DNA of 20,846 nt from DASYYE01 sp035946955. Lineage in GTDB: Bacteria > Actinomycetota > Actinomycetes > Streptosporangiales > Streptosporangiaceae. The notes beneath the pieces are model-generated. The model had not been told where the DNA came from, made no database searches, and saw nothing but the letters and a program-made list of their open reading frames with translations. Location of the stretch: NCBI GenBank assembly GCA_035946955.1, contig DASYYE010000363.1, forward strand, positions 1-20,846. The letters run 5' to 3'. A program made the translations under genes and the position numbers. This document shows positions 1 to 8,937 of the stretch, one piece after another; the first letter of the stretch is position 1; each line of letters starts with the position of its first letter.

Positions 1-75
1 CGCGGCATGGTCAGGGAGCAACTCGCCAAGATCACCTGCTTGCGGTTGCAGCGCCTGCTGACGACGGAGAAATGA
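1..75 (+). CDS. uraD: OHCU decarboxylase, C-terminal end only (partial)
   Basis: Only the last 24 codons are inside the window, ending in TGA at 73-75. The visible residues include QLAKITCLRLQRLL, which resembles the C-terminal helix of 2-oxo-4-hydroxy-4-carboxy-5-ureidoimidazoline decarboxylases. That enzyme carries out the last step from urate to S-allantoin. The next two genes encode the two preceding steps, and uraD-uraH-uricase is a common order in actinomycetes. The assignment therefore rests on a short helix plus context. Six bases separate its stop from the GTG of uraH. Confidence 0.6.
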   Translation, partial: RGMVREQLAKITCLRLQRLLTTEK

Positions 76-81
76 GCGGCC

Positions 82-390
82 GTGAGTCTTTCCACTCATG
101 TGCTGAACGTGGTCACAGGACGGCCTGCCCAGCATATCCCGGTTCGGCTGGAGCGCGCCTGCGACGACGGTACGTGGAGCCTGGCAGGAAACGGTCATAC
201 AGATGAGGACGGCCGACTTTCCCTGCCAGTGGCAGCCACCGGTTTGCACCGTCTGAGCTTCATAACATCTTCGCTGTCAACTTTCTATCCCGAAGTGACT
301 ATCCAGCTGATGCTGGCTGAGGACAACGAGCCTTATCACGTCCCCTTGCTCGTCAGCCCGTTTGCCTTCTCGACGTATAAGGGGAGCTGA
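82..390 (+). CDS. uraH: 5-hydroxyisourate hydrolase (transthyretin-related)
   Basis: It hydrolyses 5-hydroxyisourate, the product of uricase, to OHCU in the cytoplasm. The 102-aa length is normal for the family. The N-terminal signature LSTHVLNVVTGRPA (residues 3-16) holds the conserved His of the active site. The protein ends in YKGS, a variant of the diagnostic C-terminal Tyr-Arg-Gly-Ser. The start is GTG at 82, the only start that gives the conserved N terminus. The gene follows the uraD fragment by 6 bases and ends one base before the uricase ATG, so it is part of the operon. The Lys in place of Arg in the tail motif is a conservative change. Confidence 0.95.
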   Translation: MSLSTHVLNVVTGRPAQHIPVRLERACDDGTWSLAGNGHTDEDGRLSLPVAATGLHRLSFITSSLSTFYPEVTIQLMLAEDNEPYHVPLLVSPFAFSTYKGS

Positions 391-391
391 T

Positions 392-1315
392 ATGGCAGTC
401 ATATTGGGGCCCAACCACTATGGGAAGGCCGGGATCCGGTTTCTTCGCGTGGTCAGGGAGGCGGACCGGGCCAGCATCAGAGAGTTCAAGGTAAGTGTCA
501 TGCTCGCGGGCGATATGCATGGCGCGTACGTGACCGGGGACAACGCATCGGTTATCCCCACGGATACGCAAAAGAATACCGTACACGCGTTTGCCGCTCG
601 CTATGGAATAACTTCCCCTGAAGCTTTCGGACTACTTCTCGGGCAGCATTTCACCACATCGCAGCCCGCTATTCATAGCGCCACTGTACGGATCGAGGAA
701 TATCGTTGGATCCGAATGCCTGCAGTGGCGGCCTCAGCGTCACACTCGTTCGTCCGCGAAGGCGCGGAGACGCGCATCGCTGTTGTCCGGTGTGACCAGG
801 GCGGGGCGGCCGTCGTTGATTCTGGTGTGGCGGGACTGGCGGTGCTGAACGCCGCTGGCTCGGAATTCCGTGGGTTCGCGAAGGACGAGTACACGACCCT
901 CGCTGAGACGAGTGACCGGATCCTGGCGACGCTGGTGAACGGCCGGTGGCGGCACGAGAGGAGGCCGTCACCGGGCGACAATGCCGTGGACTGGGCCGTG
1001 GACTGGGACGGCTCCTATGCTGAGGTGCGCGGTCATTTGCTGAACGCATTCACTGACACTCACAGCTTCTCGCTGCAGCATACCCTCTATGCGATGGGGA
1101 AGCGGGTGCTTGATTGCTGCGTGGACGTAGGCTCGGTGTGGCTGTCACTGCCCAACCTGCATCATGTGGTTGTCGACCTCACACCTTTCGGGATCGCCAA
1201 CGACAACGAGCTCTTCGCTGTCTCGGACCAGCCTTACGGGCTCATCGAGGCCTGCGTCGGGCGTGTGGGCGATAACAAGTTCGTTACTGGGGATGACCCG
1301 ATGGGTGAAGGCTGA
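392..1315 (+). CDS. uox: Urate oxidase (uricase)
   Basis: Cofactor-free oxidation of urate to 5-hydroxyisourate. The 307-aa protein has the two T-fold halves expected. In the first are YGKAGIRF (Lys12) and PTDTQKNTV (residues 56-64) with the catalytic Lys/Thr pair. In the second are SLQHTLYAMG, the LPNLHHVVVDLTPFG motif and NDNELFAVSDQPYG. Start: ATG at 392, preceded by GGGGAG at 381-386 within the end of uraH. An in-frame upstream start at 362 would lie inside uraH and add ten unconserved residues, so it is rejected. No peroxisomal-type signal is expected in bacteria and none is seen. Confidence 0.97.
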   Translation: MAVILGPNHYGKAGIRFLRVVREADRASIREFKVSVMLAGDMHGAYVTGDNASVIPTDTQKNTVHAFAARYGITSPEAFGLLLGQHFTTSQPAIHSATVRIEEYRWIRMPAVAASASHSFVREGAETRIAVVRCDQGGAAVVDSGVAGLAVLNAAGSEFRGFAKDEYTTLAETSDRILATLVNGRWRHERRPSPGDNAVDWAVDWDGSYAEVRGHLLNAFTDTHSFSLQHTLYAMGKRVLDCCVDVGSVWLSLPNLHHVVVDLTPFGIANDNELFAVSDQPYGLIEACVGRVGDNKFVTGDDPMGEG

Positions 1316-1318
1316 ACT

Positions 1319-2224
1319 GTGGAATTCCTGCAACCAGCAGAATGGCAGGAGGCGCTCAGGCTGAAGGCGGAGCGGCCGGAGGCCAAGCCCATCATGGGCG
1401 GCACCGACGTCATGGTGGAACTCAATACGGGGCGCCTTCGCCCGCGGGCCATGCTGGACCTGAGCGGGCTGCCTGACCTCCAGCGGTGGGACTTTATCGA
1501 GCCATCCCCGGTGCCTGACAGCACCGATGGCGGCTGCGGGGCGGTGATCAGAGTCGGCGCAGCCATGACCTACCAGCGCGTCATCGACGAGCTCGCCGCG
1601 CATGCGCCGGCTCTTGCACAGGCCGCCCGTGCCGTGGGTTCGCCGCAGATACGCAACAGAGGGACGCTGGGCGGCAGCCTCGGGACAGCGTCTCCCTCCG
1701 GCGACAGCCACGCGCCGTTGCTGGCGCTGGGCGCGGTCATAGAAGTGGCGTCTGCCGCGCGGGGGACCCGGCTGATCGACGCGGGAGACTTCTATGCGGA
1801 ACCGGCGGGCGACCCGGTCAAGCCCGACGAGCTCATCAGAGCGATCCGATTGCCGGCGGCAACGGGCCCTCAGTACTTCGCGAAGGTGGGCAGGCGTAAT
1901 GCGATGGCGGTCGCGGTGTGCTCGTTCGCCGTCGCCCTCTGGCCGGCCCGCCGCAGTGTCGGCACCGGCGTGGGCGCGGCCGGCCCCACTCCAGTGCGTG
2001 CGTCAGACGCTGAGCAGTACCTCGCGGCGGAACTGGATTGGCAGGCCCCGCTCCACCCGCGGGTTGCCAGAACCTTTGGTGAGCTTGCCGCAGCATCCAT
2101 CCACCTGAGTGACGATGCGCGGGCAACCGCACGGTACCGGCGGCACGCCTTGGCCGTGATCTCGCGCCGGGCGCTCACGTGGGCCTGGGATGACCATCGG
2201 AGGGTGGCCGTCTCGTGCGCCTGA
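1319..2224 (+). CDS. xdhB: Xanthine dehydrogenase, FAD-binding subunit
   Basis: Medium subunit of the molybdenum hydroxylase; it passes electrons from the 2Fe-2S clusters to NAD through FAD. The 301-aa protein shows the FAD-binding loops PIMGGTDVMVEL (residues 24-35) and IRNRGTLGGSLGTASPSGD (111-129), typical of the CoxM/PucC family. Start is GTG at 1319, three bases after the uricase stop; translation begins directly with the conserved MEFLQPAEW segment. It overlaps the next gene by 10 bases, which suggests translational coupling. The closest alternative, a carbon-monoxide dehydrogenase medium subunit, is made unlikely by the purine context. Confidence 0.93.
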   Translation: MEFLQPAEWQEALRLKAERPEAKPIMGGTDVMVELNTGRLRPRAMLDLSGLPDLQRWDFIEPSPVPDSTDGGCGAVIRVGAAMTYQRVIDELAAHAPALAQAARAVGSPQIRNRGTLGGSLGTASPSGDSHAPLLALGAVIEVASAARGTRLIDAGDFYAEPAGDPVKPDELIRAIRLPAATGPQYFAKVGRRNAMAVAVCSFAVALWPARRSVGTGVGAAGPTPVRASDAEQYLAAELDWQAPLHPRVARTFGELAAASIHLSDDARATARYRRHALAVISRRALTWAWDDHRRVAVSCA

Positions 2225-2685
2225 CTCTGCGTGTCAACGGCCGGGCTATGACAGCCGAGGGGATCGACGGCGGCGAGAGCCTGCTCTACGTGCTTCGCGA
2301 GAGGCTCGGCATGCCGGGCTCAAAGAACACCTGTGAAGAGGGCAGATGCGGGTCCTGCACGGTAAGCCTCGATGGGCTGATCGTCTGCGCCTGCCTTGTG
2401 GCAGCGGCCCAGGCGACGGGGCGGGAGATCCGCACGGTTGAAGGCCTGGCGGAGGGTGACGAACTCGCCCCGGTTCAGCGGGCATTCATGGCGGCTGGCG
2501 CGGTCCAATGTGGATTCTGCACTCCGGGAATGCTGGTCGCCGCGCACGACCTTGTCTCCCGGCCCGGGCCGCTCAGTGAGGCGGACATCCGCGAGGCGCT
2601 GGCGGGCAACCTCTGCCGCTGCACGGGCTACGAGAAGATCATCGACGCAGTCCGGCTCGCTGCCGGGAAGGCCGGCCCACAGTGA
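2215..2685 (+). CDS. xdhC: Xanthine dehydrogenase, 2Fe-2S subunit
   Basis: Small electron-transfer subunit carrying two [2Fe-2S] clusters. The plant-type ferredoxin cluster ligands are C40, C45, C48 and C60. The helical-domain cluster ligands are C99 and C102 (QCGFCTPGM) and C134 and C136 (CRCTGYEKI). The 156-aa length is typical. GTG start at 2215 lies inside the end of the FAD-subunit gene, and the stop overlaps the following deaminase start by four bases (GTGA). The symbol follows the E. coli subunit naming, not the XdhC-type chaperone, which is absent from the window. Confidence 0.95.
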   Translation: MRLTLRVNGRAMTAEGIDGGESLLYVLRERLGMPGSKNTCEEGRCGSCTVSLDGLIVCACLVAAAQATGREIRTVEGLAEGDELAPVQRAFMAAGAVQCGFCTPGMLVAAHDLVSRPGPLSEADIREALAGNLCRCTGYEKIIDAVRLAAGKAGPQ

Positions 2686-4037
2686 CCAGCGGCGGGTTGC
2701 GGGTGATCGAAGGCGCCGCGATCGCACCAGTTGCGGGCCCCGAGATCGGATCGGGTCACATCGTGCTGGAGGGGGACCGCATTCGCCTGGTCGGCGAGGG
2801 CCCGGCGCCGGAAGCGGCATACCTGGAGCGCATCGATGGCTCTGGATGCCTGGCAACCCCCGGGCTGATTAACACCCATCATCACCTGTACCAGTGGGCG
2901 ACCCAGGGCCTGCACCAAGACGCCACCCTCTTCGAGTGGCTGACCGGCCTGTACCCGATTTGGGCGGGAATGGATGCTGGAATAGTCCACGGTGCGGCGA
3001 CCGCCAGCCTGGCATGGCTCGCCAAGTCCGGCTGTACCACCACTGCCGACCACCATTACCTGTTTCCCGTCGGCCGAGGGGACATGGTAGAAGCGGGGGT
3101 TCGCGCCGCCACGCGTGTCGGCCTGCGGTTCCACTTCTCCCGGGGATCAATGGACTGCGGCGCGTCATCGGGAGGCCTTCCCCCCGATGACGTGACTGAA
3201 GGCCGGGACGAGATCATCGCGGCCACAGAGGAGGTCATCGACCGCTACCACGACCCCGCCGAGTCATCGATGCTGCGGGTCGCGGTCGGGCCATGTTCGC
3301 CCTTCTCGGCTTCGCGCGAACTCATGGCCGAGTCCGCGGCGCTGGCGCGGCGTCACGGGGTCCGGCTGCACACCCATGCCGCCGAGACCGTTGATGAGGA
3401 ACTCCTGTGCCGGCGGCGCTACGGCCGCACGCCGGTCGAGTACTTGAGCGAGCTTGGCTGGCTGGCCGATGACGTCTGGCTCGCTCACTGCGTCCACCTG
3501 AGTGATGCCGACCTACGGCGGATCGCGTGCGCCGGCACAGCGGTGGCTCACTGCCCGACCTCCAACGGGCGGCTTGGCGTCGGTATCGCCCGGGTCAGCG
3601 AACTGACCCAGCTGGGCTGCCCGGTGGGAATCGGTGTGGATGGGGCGGCATCCAGCGAGCTGACACCGCTGGTCGGCGAACTGCGCGCAGCGATGCTGTT
3701 GCAGCGAGTGGTACACGGCCCCGGCGCGTTGACCGCCCGGCAGGCTCTCGAGATCGGCACGCTCGGCGGGGCACGGTGCCTGGGCCGGGAGGCTGAAATC
3801 GGGACCCTTGAGCCGGGCAAGCTGGCCGATATCGCCCTGTGGCGGCTGGACGGCTTCCGGGCAGCGATCGAAGACCCGGTCTACGCGCTGGTGTGCGGCC
3901 CGCCTCCGCCGCTTGCGCTGCTGCTGGTCGGCGGCTCGGTCGTGGTAGCCAACGATGAACTCCGCACCATCGGTGAGGATGCCGCGGCCCGCGCGGGCCG
4001 GGACGCCCACCGGCGGCTGCTGGAGGCGGTGACATGA
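2682..4037 (+). CDS. 8-oxoguanine deaminase-type amidohydrolase
   Basis: Zinc amidohydrolase of the guanine/8-oxoguanine deaminase and TrzA/AtzB branch, 451 aa. Metal and active-site motifs: LINTHHHLYQW (residues 62-72, HxH at 66/68), TTADHHYLFP (120-129), HTHAAET (230-236), LAHCVHLSD (268-276) and GVDGAASSE (318-326, Asp320). The THHHLYQ and DHHYLFP blocks are those I associate with 8-oxoguanine deaminases, which convert 8-oxoguanine to urate. GTG start at 2682 overlaps the previous stop by four bases, and the gene's own stop overlaps the XDH large-subunit ATG. Its place between XDH subunit genes and downstream of uricase fits urate production. The usual Asn-Asp after VDG(S/A)AS is Ser-Glu here, so substrate preference could differ; a plain guanine deaminase is the main alternative. 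Confidence 0.82.
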   Translation: MTSGGLRVIEGAAIAPVAGPEIGSGHIVLEGDRIRLVGEGPAPEAAYLERIDGSGCLATPGLINTHHHLYQWATQGLHQDATLFEWLTGLYPIWAGMDAGIVHGAATASLAWLAKSGCTTTADHHYLFPVGRGDMVEAGVRAATRVGLRFHFSRGSMDCGASSGGLPPDDVTEGRDEIIAATEEVIDRYHDPAESSMLRVAVGPCSPFSASRELMAESAALARRHGVRLHTHAAETVDEELLCRRRYGRTPVEYLSELGWLADDVWLAHCVHLSDADLRRIACAGTAVAHCPTSNGRLGVGIARVSELTQLGCPVGIGVDGAASSELTPLVGELRAAMLLQRVVHGPGALTARQALEIGTLGGARCLGREAEIGTLEPGKLADIALWRLDGFRAAIEDPVYALVCGPPPPLALLLVGGSVVVANDELRTIGEDAAARAGRDAHRRLLEAVT

Positions 4038-6361
4038 GAGGTGTCCTGTCCTCAGACGCCTTGCATGACGCCTGCACGCAGGGTGGTGTGGGAGGCAGCC
4101 CGATCCGGCCGGATGCCCTGCCAAAAGTCCGGGGCGAGTTCGCATACGCCTCGGACTTGTCGGTGCCCGGGATGCTCTGGGGCGCGACCCGGCGCAGCGC
4201 GCACTGCCGGGCTCGCATCACGTCCCTCGATGTCTCGGCCGCCCTGGATACGCCTGGGGTGCACGCGGTACTCACCAGCGCGGACGTCCCGGGCGTGAAG
4301 CATTACGGGATTGTCCGTCGCGACCAGCCGGTCCTCGCGATAGACGAGGTCCGGTACCAGGGGGAACCCATCGCCCTCGTGGCCGCCGACCATCCCCGGA
4401 CCGCGCGGCTGGCCGCCGAGCGCATCCGCGTTGACTTCGAGGTGCTCGAACCCACACTCGATGCACGGAGTGCGATCTTCGGCTCTGCCTGTCCCGCCGT
4501 GCATCAGTCAGGAAACCTGGTGCGTCACCAGCCGGTCCGGGCCGGTGACGTCAGCGCCGCCCGTGCGCGCGCGGAGGTCGTCGTGACGGGCACATATGAA
4601 GTCGGCATGCAGGACCAGGCTTTCCTCGGGCCCGAGTCCGGTCTTGCCGTCCCGGCTGACGACGGCGGCGTCGAGCTCTACGTGGCGACACAGTGGCTCC
4701 ACGGCGACCTGGCTCAGGTCGCACCATGTCTCGGGCTGGCGGAGGACAAGGTGAGAATGACCCTCGCCGGTGTGGGTGGCGCGTTCGGTGGGCGGGAAGA
4801 CCTGTCGATGCAGATCCATGCGGCCATGCTCGCGCTGCGAACGAGCCGGCCGGTGAAGATCGTGTATGAGCGTGACGAGTCCTTCTTCGGGCACGCCCAC
4901 CGGCATCCGGCCTGGATGAGATACGAACTCGGGGCGCGGCGGGACGGGAAGCTCGTTTTCGCCTCGGCCAGCATCGTCTTCGACGGTGGTGCCTATACCT
5001 CGTCCACTCCGAACGTGGTCGCCAACGCCGCTTCCCTGGCACTGGGGCCCTATGAGGTCCCCAATATCGAGATTGACGCCTACGGCGCTTTCACCAACAA
5101 CCCGCCTTGTGGCGCAATGCGCGGCTTCGGCGCGGTACAGACGTGCTTCGCTTACGAGTCAATGATGGACAAGCTCGCATCAGCGTGCGGCCTTGGCCCG
5201 GTCGAGGTGCGGCTGGTCAACGCGGCCGGCCGGGGGGCGAAGCTGGCCACCGGGCAGATCATTGACTCTCAGGCCCCCCTGGCGGACATGCTCACGCGGC
5301 TGCGAGAGCTGCCCCAGCCCTCCCCACGTGACCCCTCGGAGCGGCGGGATCTCCCGGGTGGCCTGTTCCAGGCGACCAGGGGCGAGGGAGTCGTGCGCGG
5401 CGTCGGGTACGGGGTCGGGATCAAGAACATCTGCTTCTCCGAGGGGTTCGACGACTATTCAACCGCGCGTGTGAGCCTGCGGGTGATCAATGGGGAACCG
5501 GTGGCCAGCGTCCATACCGCTGCCGCCGAGGTGGGCCAGGGCCTGGTCACGCTGCAGCAACAGATCGTGCGGACCGAACTCGGGGTGGAGGCGGTATCCA
5601 TCCACGTGGCCGATACGGCGGCTGGCGACGCGGGGTCCAGTTCCGCGTCTCGTCAGTCCTACATGACGGGCGGCGCCGTCAAGCTCGCGTGTGAGGCCGT
5701 CAGGGACGCGGTCGTGGCCATGGTCCGCGAGCGGTTTGCCGCGCAGGTGCCAGTGGATGCCACGCTGGCCAGCGGCGCACTGGTGTCCGCCTCCGCCGGG
5801 CTGATCGCGAACCTGGCAGATCTTCTTGGCGACGAGGTTATCGAGCGGACGCACGTTTTCCATCACCGTCCCACCGCACCCATGGACCCCGTCACCGGGC
5901 AGGGGGACACGCATGTCCAGCTCGCGGTTTGCGTTCACCGTGCCGTGGTCGATGTCGATACCGAGCTGGGCCTGGTCAAGGTGGTGGAACTAACCGCGTT
6001 GCAGGACGTCGGGAGGATCATGAACAGGCAGGCCCTGGAAGGGCAGATTCACGGCGCGAGTGCGCAAGGCCTGGGCCTGGCCCTCATGGAGGAGATGGTG
6101 GTCGTGGACGGGACCGTCCGCAACCCCTCGTTCACCGACTACCTCATCCCCACTGCCGTGGACGTTCCGCCCATGTGCCTCCACATTCTGGAGTACCCGG
6201 ACCCGCGGGCTCCGTATGGGCTCCGGGGAGCGGGCGAACCACCGACTCTCTCAGCCACGCCCGCCGTCGTCGCTGCCGTCAGGAACGCCACTGGCGCGGC
6301 GCTGACGAGGGTGCCCGTGCGGCCCGACGACATCGTCCTGCCAGCCGGCCCGCAGCCGTGA
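4034..6361 (+). CDS. xdhA: Xanthine dehydrogenase, molybdenum-binding subunit
   Basis: Catalytic subunit that hydroxylates hypoxanthine/xanthine to urate at the molybdopterin centre. The 775-aa length is normal. Motifs: GVGGAFGGRE (residues 246-255), GAMRGFGAVQ in the substrate-channel region, DAGSSSASRQ, QGLGLALMEE, and GLRGAGEPPT near the C terminus with the base-catalyst Glu at about 735. ATG at 4034 overlaps the deaminase stop (ATGA), and GGAGGC lies just upstream. The N-terminal 20 residues vary in this family. The three XDH subunits are split genes in the order FAD, FeS, (deaminase), Mo. No maturation chaperone is visible in the window. Confidence 0.95.
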   Translation: MRGVLSSDALHDACTQGGVGGSPIRPDALPKVRGEFAYASDLSVPGMLWGATRRSAHCRARITSLDVSAALDTPGVHAVLTSADVPGVKHYGIVRRDQPVLAIDEVRYQGEPIALVAADHPRTARLAAERIRVDFEVLEPTLDARSAIFGSACPAVHQSGNLVRHQPVRAGDVSAARARAEVVVTGTYEVGMQDQAFLGPESGLAVPADDGGVELYVATQWLHGDLAQVAPCLGLAEDKVRMTLAGVGGAFGGREDLSMQIHAAMLALRTSRPVKIVYERDESFFGHAHRHPAWMRYELGARRDGKLVFASASIVFDGGAYTSSTPNVVANAASLALGPYEVPNIEIDAYGAFTNNPPCGAMRGFGAVQTCFAYESMMDKLASACGLGPVEVRLVNAAGRGAKLATGQIIDSQAPLADMLTRLRELPQPSPRDPSERRDLPGGLFQATRGEGVVRGVGYGVGIKNICFSEGFDDYSTARVSLRVINGEPVASVHTAAAEVGQGLVTLQQQIVRTELGVEAVSIHVADTAAGDAGSSSASRQSYMTGGAVKLACEAVRDAVVAMVRERFAAQVPVDATLASGALVSASAGLIANLADLLGDEVIERTHVFHHRPTAPMDPVTGQGDTHVQLAVCVHRAVVDVDTELGLVKVVELTALQDVGRIMNRQALEGQIHGASAQGLGLALMEEMVVVDGTVRNPSFTDYLIPTAVDVPPMCLHILEYPDPRAPYGLRGAGEPPTLSATPAVVAAVRNATGAALTRVPVRPDDIVLPAGPQP

Positions 6362-7740
6362 CCTATGACCTCGTGATCCGGTCACTGCGAGTCGTCACCG
6401 GGACAGTGGAGCGGCCCGCTGCCGTGGCCGTGCGCAGCGGCAAGATCGTCAGGATCGCTGGCTACGACGAGCGGCTCCCGGCCCATGTGGACGAGGACAT
6501 CGGCGAACGGGCGCTGCTGCCCGGGCTCGTGGACTCGCACGTCCATGTCAACGAGCCCGGCCGCACTGACTGGGAAGGTTTTCCCGCCGCGACGGCCGCC
6601 GCGACGGCGGGCGGCGTCACGGCGATTATCGACATGCCGCTGAACAGCCGGCCGCCCACGCTGACGACGGCGGCGCTAGCGGAGAAACGGCTGGCCGCGG
6701 CCGGTGCCTGCCACGTGGATGTGGGATTCTGGGCTGGCATCGTGCCGTCCAATCTGGGCCGGCTCAGGGAACTGCACGACGCTGGCGTATTCGGGTTCAA
6801 GTGCTTCACCTGCTGCTCAGGTGCACCCGAGTTTCCGTCCTTGTCATCGTCCCAGTTGCGTTCCGCCTTCGCCGAGGTCGCGTCATTCGGCGGCTTGGTC
6901 CTGGTCCATGCCGAGGACGAGGCCGCACTGTCCGAGCCGCAAGGCGGTGGATACGTGGCGTTCCTCGCCTCACGCCCGATCAGCGCCGAGACTCAGGCGG
7001 TCCAGCGAGTGGTCACGGAGGCGGCAAAGACCGGGGTGCGCGCCCATATCGTGCATCTGTCCGCGGCTGGCTGCCTGCCGATCCTGGCCGCCCAGCACCC
7101 GGCACCACCGCACCGGCCAATGGTCACCGCCGAGACATGCCCGCACTACCTGACCTTCGCCGACACCGATATTCGCGAGGCCGGTGTCGGCGATGCGGCT
7201 CGCCCGCCGGTCGCGCCGGCCACATGGTTCAAGTGCTGTCCACCGATTCGAGAGGCTCCGCACCGTGAGGCGCTCTGGAAGGGCCTGGCGGACGGGGTCA
7301 TCAGTTGTGTGGTGTCCGACCATTCCCCGTGCGCCCCGGAGCTCAAACAGGGGGACTTCGCGACTGCGTGGGGGGGGATCTCCTCGCTCCAGCTCAGCTT
7401 GCCTGCGGTGTGGACAGCCGCCCGGGCACGTGGGCACCGGCTGGTGGATGTGGTGAGCTGGATGGCCGCCGGGCCGGCCGCGCTCGCGGGATTGCCCGGC
7501 AAAGGGCGCATCGCCGAAGGATTCGATGCCGACCTCGTATCCTTCGCGGACGAAGAGCGTTTCGTGGTGACGCCTGATCGTCTCAGGCACCGCCACCCCG
7601 TGACTCCGTACCTGGGCCGGGACCTGACTGGCGTCGTCCACGCCACATGGCTGCGCGGGAACCGCGTCTACAGCGGGCCAGCCGGCTCAGCCAGCCCGGC
7701 AGCCGAGGGAGCGGGAAGGCTGCTCAGCAGGGCCGATTGA
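6358..7740 (+). CDS. allB: Allantoinase
   Basis: Hydrolyses allantoin to allantoate, the next step after UraD. The 460-aa cyclic amidohydrolase carries the binuclear metal set: HVH (H61, H63), the carbamylated Lys in GFKCFTC (K148), H184 (LVHAED), H233 (IVHLS) and D321 (VVSDHSPC), plus ETCPHYLTF (259-267). GTG start at 6358 overlaps the XDH stop (GTGA) and begins the conserved TYDLVIRSLRVV segment. The open frame runs far upstream (to 5929), but that part is antisense-type readthrough inside xdhA and is not counted. It is the last gene of the operon; an IS element begins about 55 bases later. Allantoate-processing genes are not in the window. Confidence 0.95.
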   Translation: MTYDLVIRSLRVVTGTVERPAAVAVRSGKIVRIAGYDERLPAHVDEDIGERALLPGLVDSHVHVNEPGRTDWEGFPAATAAATAGGVTAIIDMPLNSRPPTLTTAALAEKRLAAAGACHVDVGFWAGIVPSNLGRLRELHDAGVFGFKCFTCCSGAPEFPSLSSSQLRSAFAEVASFGGLVLVHAEDEAALSEPQGGGYVAFLASRPISAETQAVQRVVTEAAKTGVRAHIVHLSAAGCLPILAAQHPAPPHRPMVTAETCPHYLTFADTDIREAGVGDAARPPVAPATWFKCCPPIREAPHREALWKGLADGVISCVVSDHSPCAPELKQGDFATAWGGISSLQLSLPAVWTAARARGHRLVDVVSWMAAGPAALAGLPGKGRIAEGFDADLVSFADEERFVVTPDRLRHRHPVTPYLGRDLTGVVHATWLRGNRVYSGPAGSASPAAEGAGRLLSRAD

Positions 7741-7802
7741 CGTCGTAGGCGTGCGTTCCACGAGGAGTCTGCCGACTGCCGGGCCGAGCGGGTCTGATGC
7801 GA

Positions 7803-7814
7803 TGAAGGAGCGGG
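7803..7814 (+). repeat. Left subterminal inverted repeat of the IS1111-type element
   Basis: TGAAGGAGCGGG matches the complement of 9298-9309 over all 12 bases. It is followed immediately by a local hairpin (GGAGCGG/CCGCTCC, 7807-7824) and a second one (GGATGC/GCATCC, about 7827-7852) before the transposase start. Confidence 0.8.
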
Positions 7815-7878
7815 CCTCCGCTCCTGGCGGATGCTGGAAGGTGCGAAGCATCCGTCTCCACCAGGTTGGGAGGCCCTT

Positions 7879-8925
7879 ATGTCCGAAGCCTATGACGGCC
7901 GGGAGGTCGTCGGGATGGACCTGCACCGGTGCCGTAGCGTGCTGGTGCGGATGACGCCAGATGGCAAGAAGCTGGAGACCACGCGGATCACCAACAGCCC
8001 GGCGGAGCTGCGCCGGGTGATCGCCCGGGCTGGCGGGCACCCCAGGGTGGTGCTCGAGGCGACGTATGGGTGGTACTGGGCGGCGGACACTCTGGCCGCG
8101 GCCGGTGCGGAGGTGCACCTGGCGCACCCGCTGGGAGTGAAGGGGTTCAGCTACCGGCGGGTCAAGAACGATGAGAAAGACGCCGCTGACCTGGCCGACC
8201 TGCTGCGGATGGGGCGGCTGCCAGAAGCGTGGGCCGCCCCGGATGAGATCCGTGAGCTGCGGGAACTGACCCGTTACCGGATCAAGGTCGTGCGGCTGCG
8301 CACGTCCTGCAAGGACCAGGTCCACGCGGTGCTGGCCAAGCTCGGTGTCGCGGTCACCTGCACCGACATCTTCGGCGTGTGGGGGACCACCTGGCTGGAC
8401 GGCCTGGTGCTCCCACAGCCGTATGCGGGGAAGGTGGCCTCGCTGCGCACGCTCGCCGCTGAGCTGAGCGCCGAGGTCACGATGCTGGACGCGGCCATCG
8501 CCGAGCTGCTGGGCCACCACGACGGCTACCACGCCGTCCAGGCGCTGCCGGGCATCGGCCCCGTGCTGGCGGCGGTGCTCGTGGCCGAGATCGGCGACAT
8601 CCGCCGCTTCCCCACCCCGGCGCGGCTGTGCTCGTGGGCCGGGCTGACACCGCGCCACCGGGAGTCTGACACCAAGGTCAGCCGCGGCCACATCACCAAG
8701 CAGGGGTCACCGCTGGTGCGCTGGGCGCTGGTCGAGGCCATCCAGCACGTCCCCGCTGGCCACCCGCTGCGGCAGCGGAAAGAAGACATCATCGCCCGCC
8801 GCGGCGCCCAGGCGCGCAACATCGCCAAGGTCGCTACGGCCCGCCAGCTGCTCACCTGGGTCTACTACGCGATGCGTGACGGCGAGGTCCGCGACCTGGC
8901 CGCCGCCGCGAGGCAGGCCGCGTGA
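7879..8925 (+). CDS. IS110/IS1111 family transposase (DEDD + serine recombinase)
   Basis: 348-aa DNA recombinase of the IS110 family. The N-terminal RuvC-like DEDD domain shows GMDLHR (D14), LEATYGW (E60) and NDEKDAADLADLLR (D98, D101). The C-terminal Transposase_20 domain shows LPGIGPVLAA (223-232), LCSWAGLTPRH and GHITKQGSPLVRWALVEA with the presumed catalytic Ser277. ATG at 7879 is chosen because GGGAGG lies at 7868-7873 and the conserved text begins at GREVVGMDLH. An in-frame ATG at 7831 would add 16 unconserved residues and cross a hairpin. All catalytic residues are present and there is no frameshift, so the gene looks active. Confidence 0.95.
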   Translation: MSEAYDGREVVGMDLHRCRSVLVRMTPDGKKLETTRITNSPAELRRVIARAGGHPRVVLEATYGWYWAADTLAAAGAEVHLAHPLGVKGFSYRRVKNDEKDAADLADLLRMGRLPEAWAAPDEIRELRELTRYRIKVVRLRTSCKDQVHAVLAKLGVAVTCTDIFGVWGTTWLDGLVLPQPYAGKVASLRTLAAELSAEVTMLDAAIAELLGHHDGYHAVQALPGIGPVLAAVLVAEIGDIRRFPTPARLCSWAGLTPRHRESDTKVSRGHITKQGSPLVRWALVEAIQHVPAGHPLRQRKEDIIARRGAQARNIAKVATARQLLTWVYYAMRDGEVRDLAAAARQAA

Positions 8926-8937
8926 GCAGGCCCGGAC

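Noticed and set aside
5929..6357. Long N-terminal extension of the allantoinase frame
   Set aside because: It lies inside xdhA in another frame, is Arg/Gly/Pro-rich and unconserved; the family start matches GTG at 6358 with a four-base overlap.
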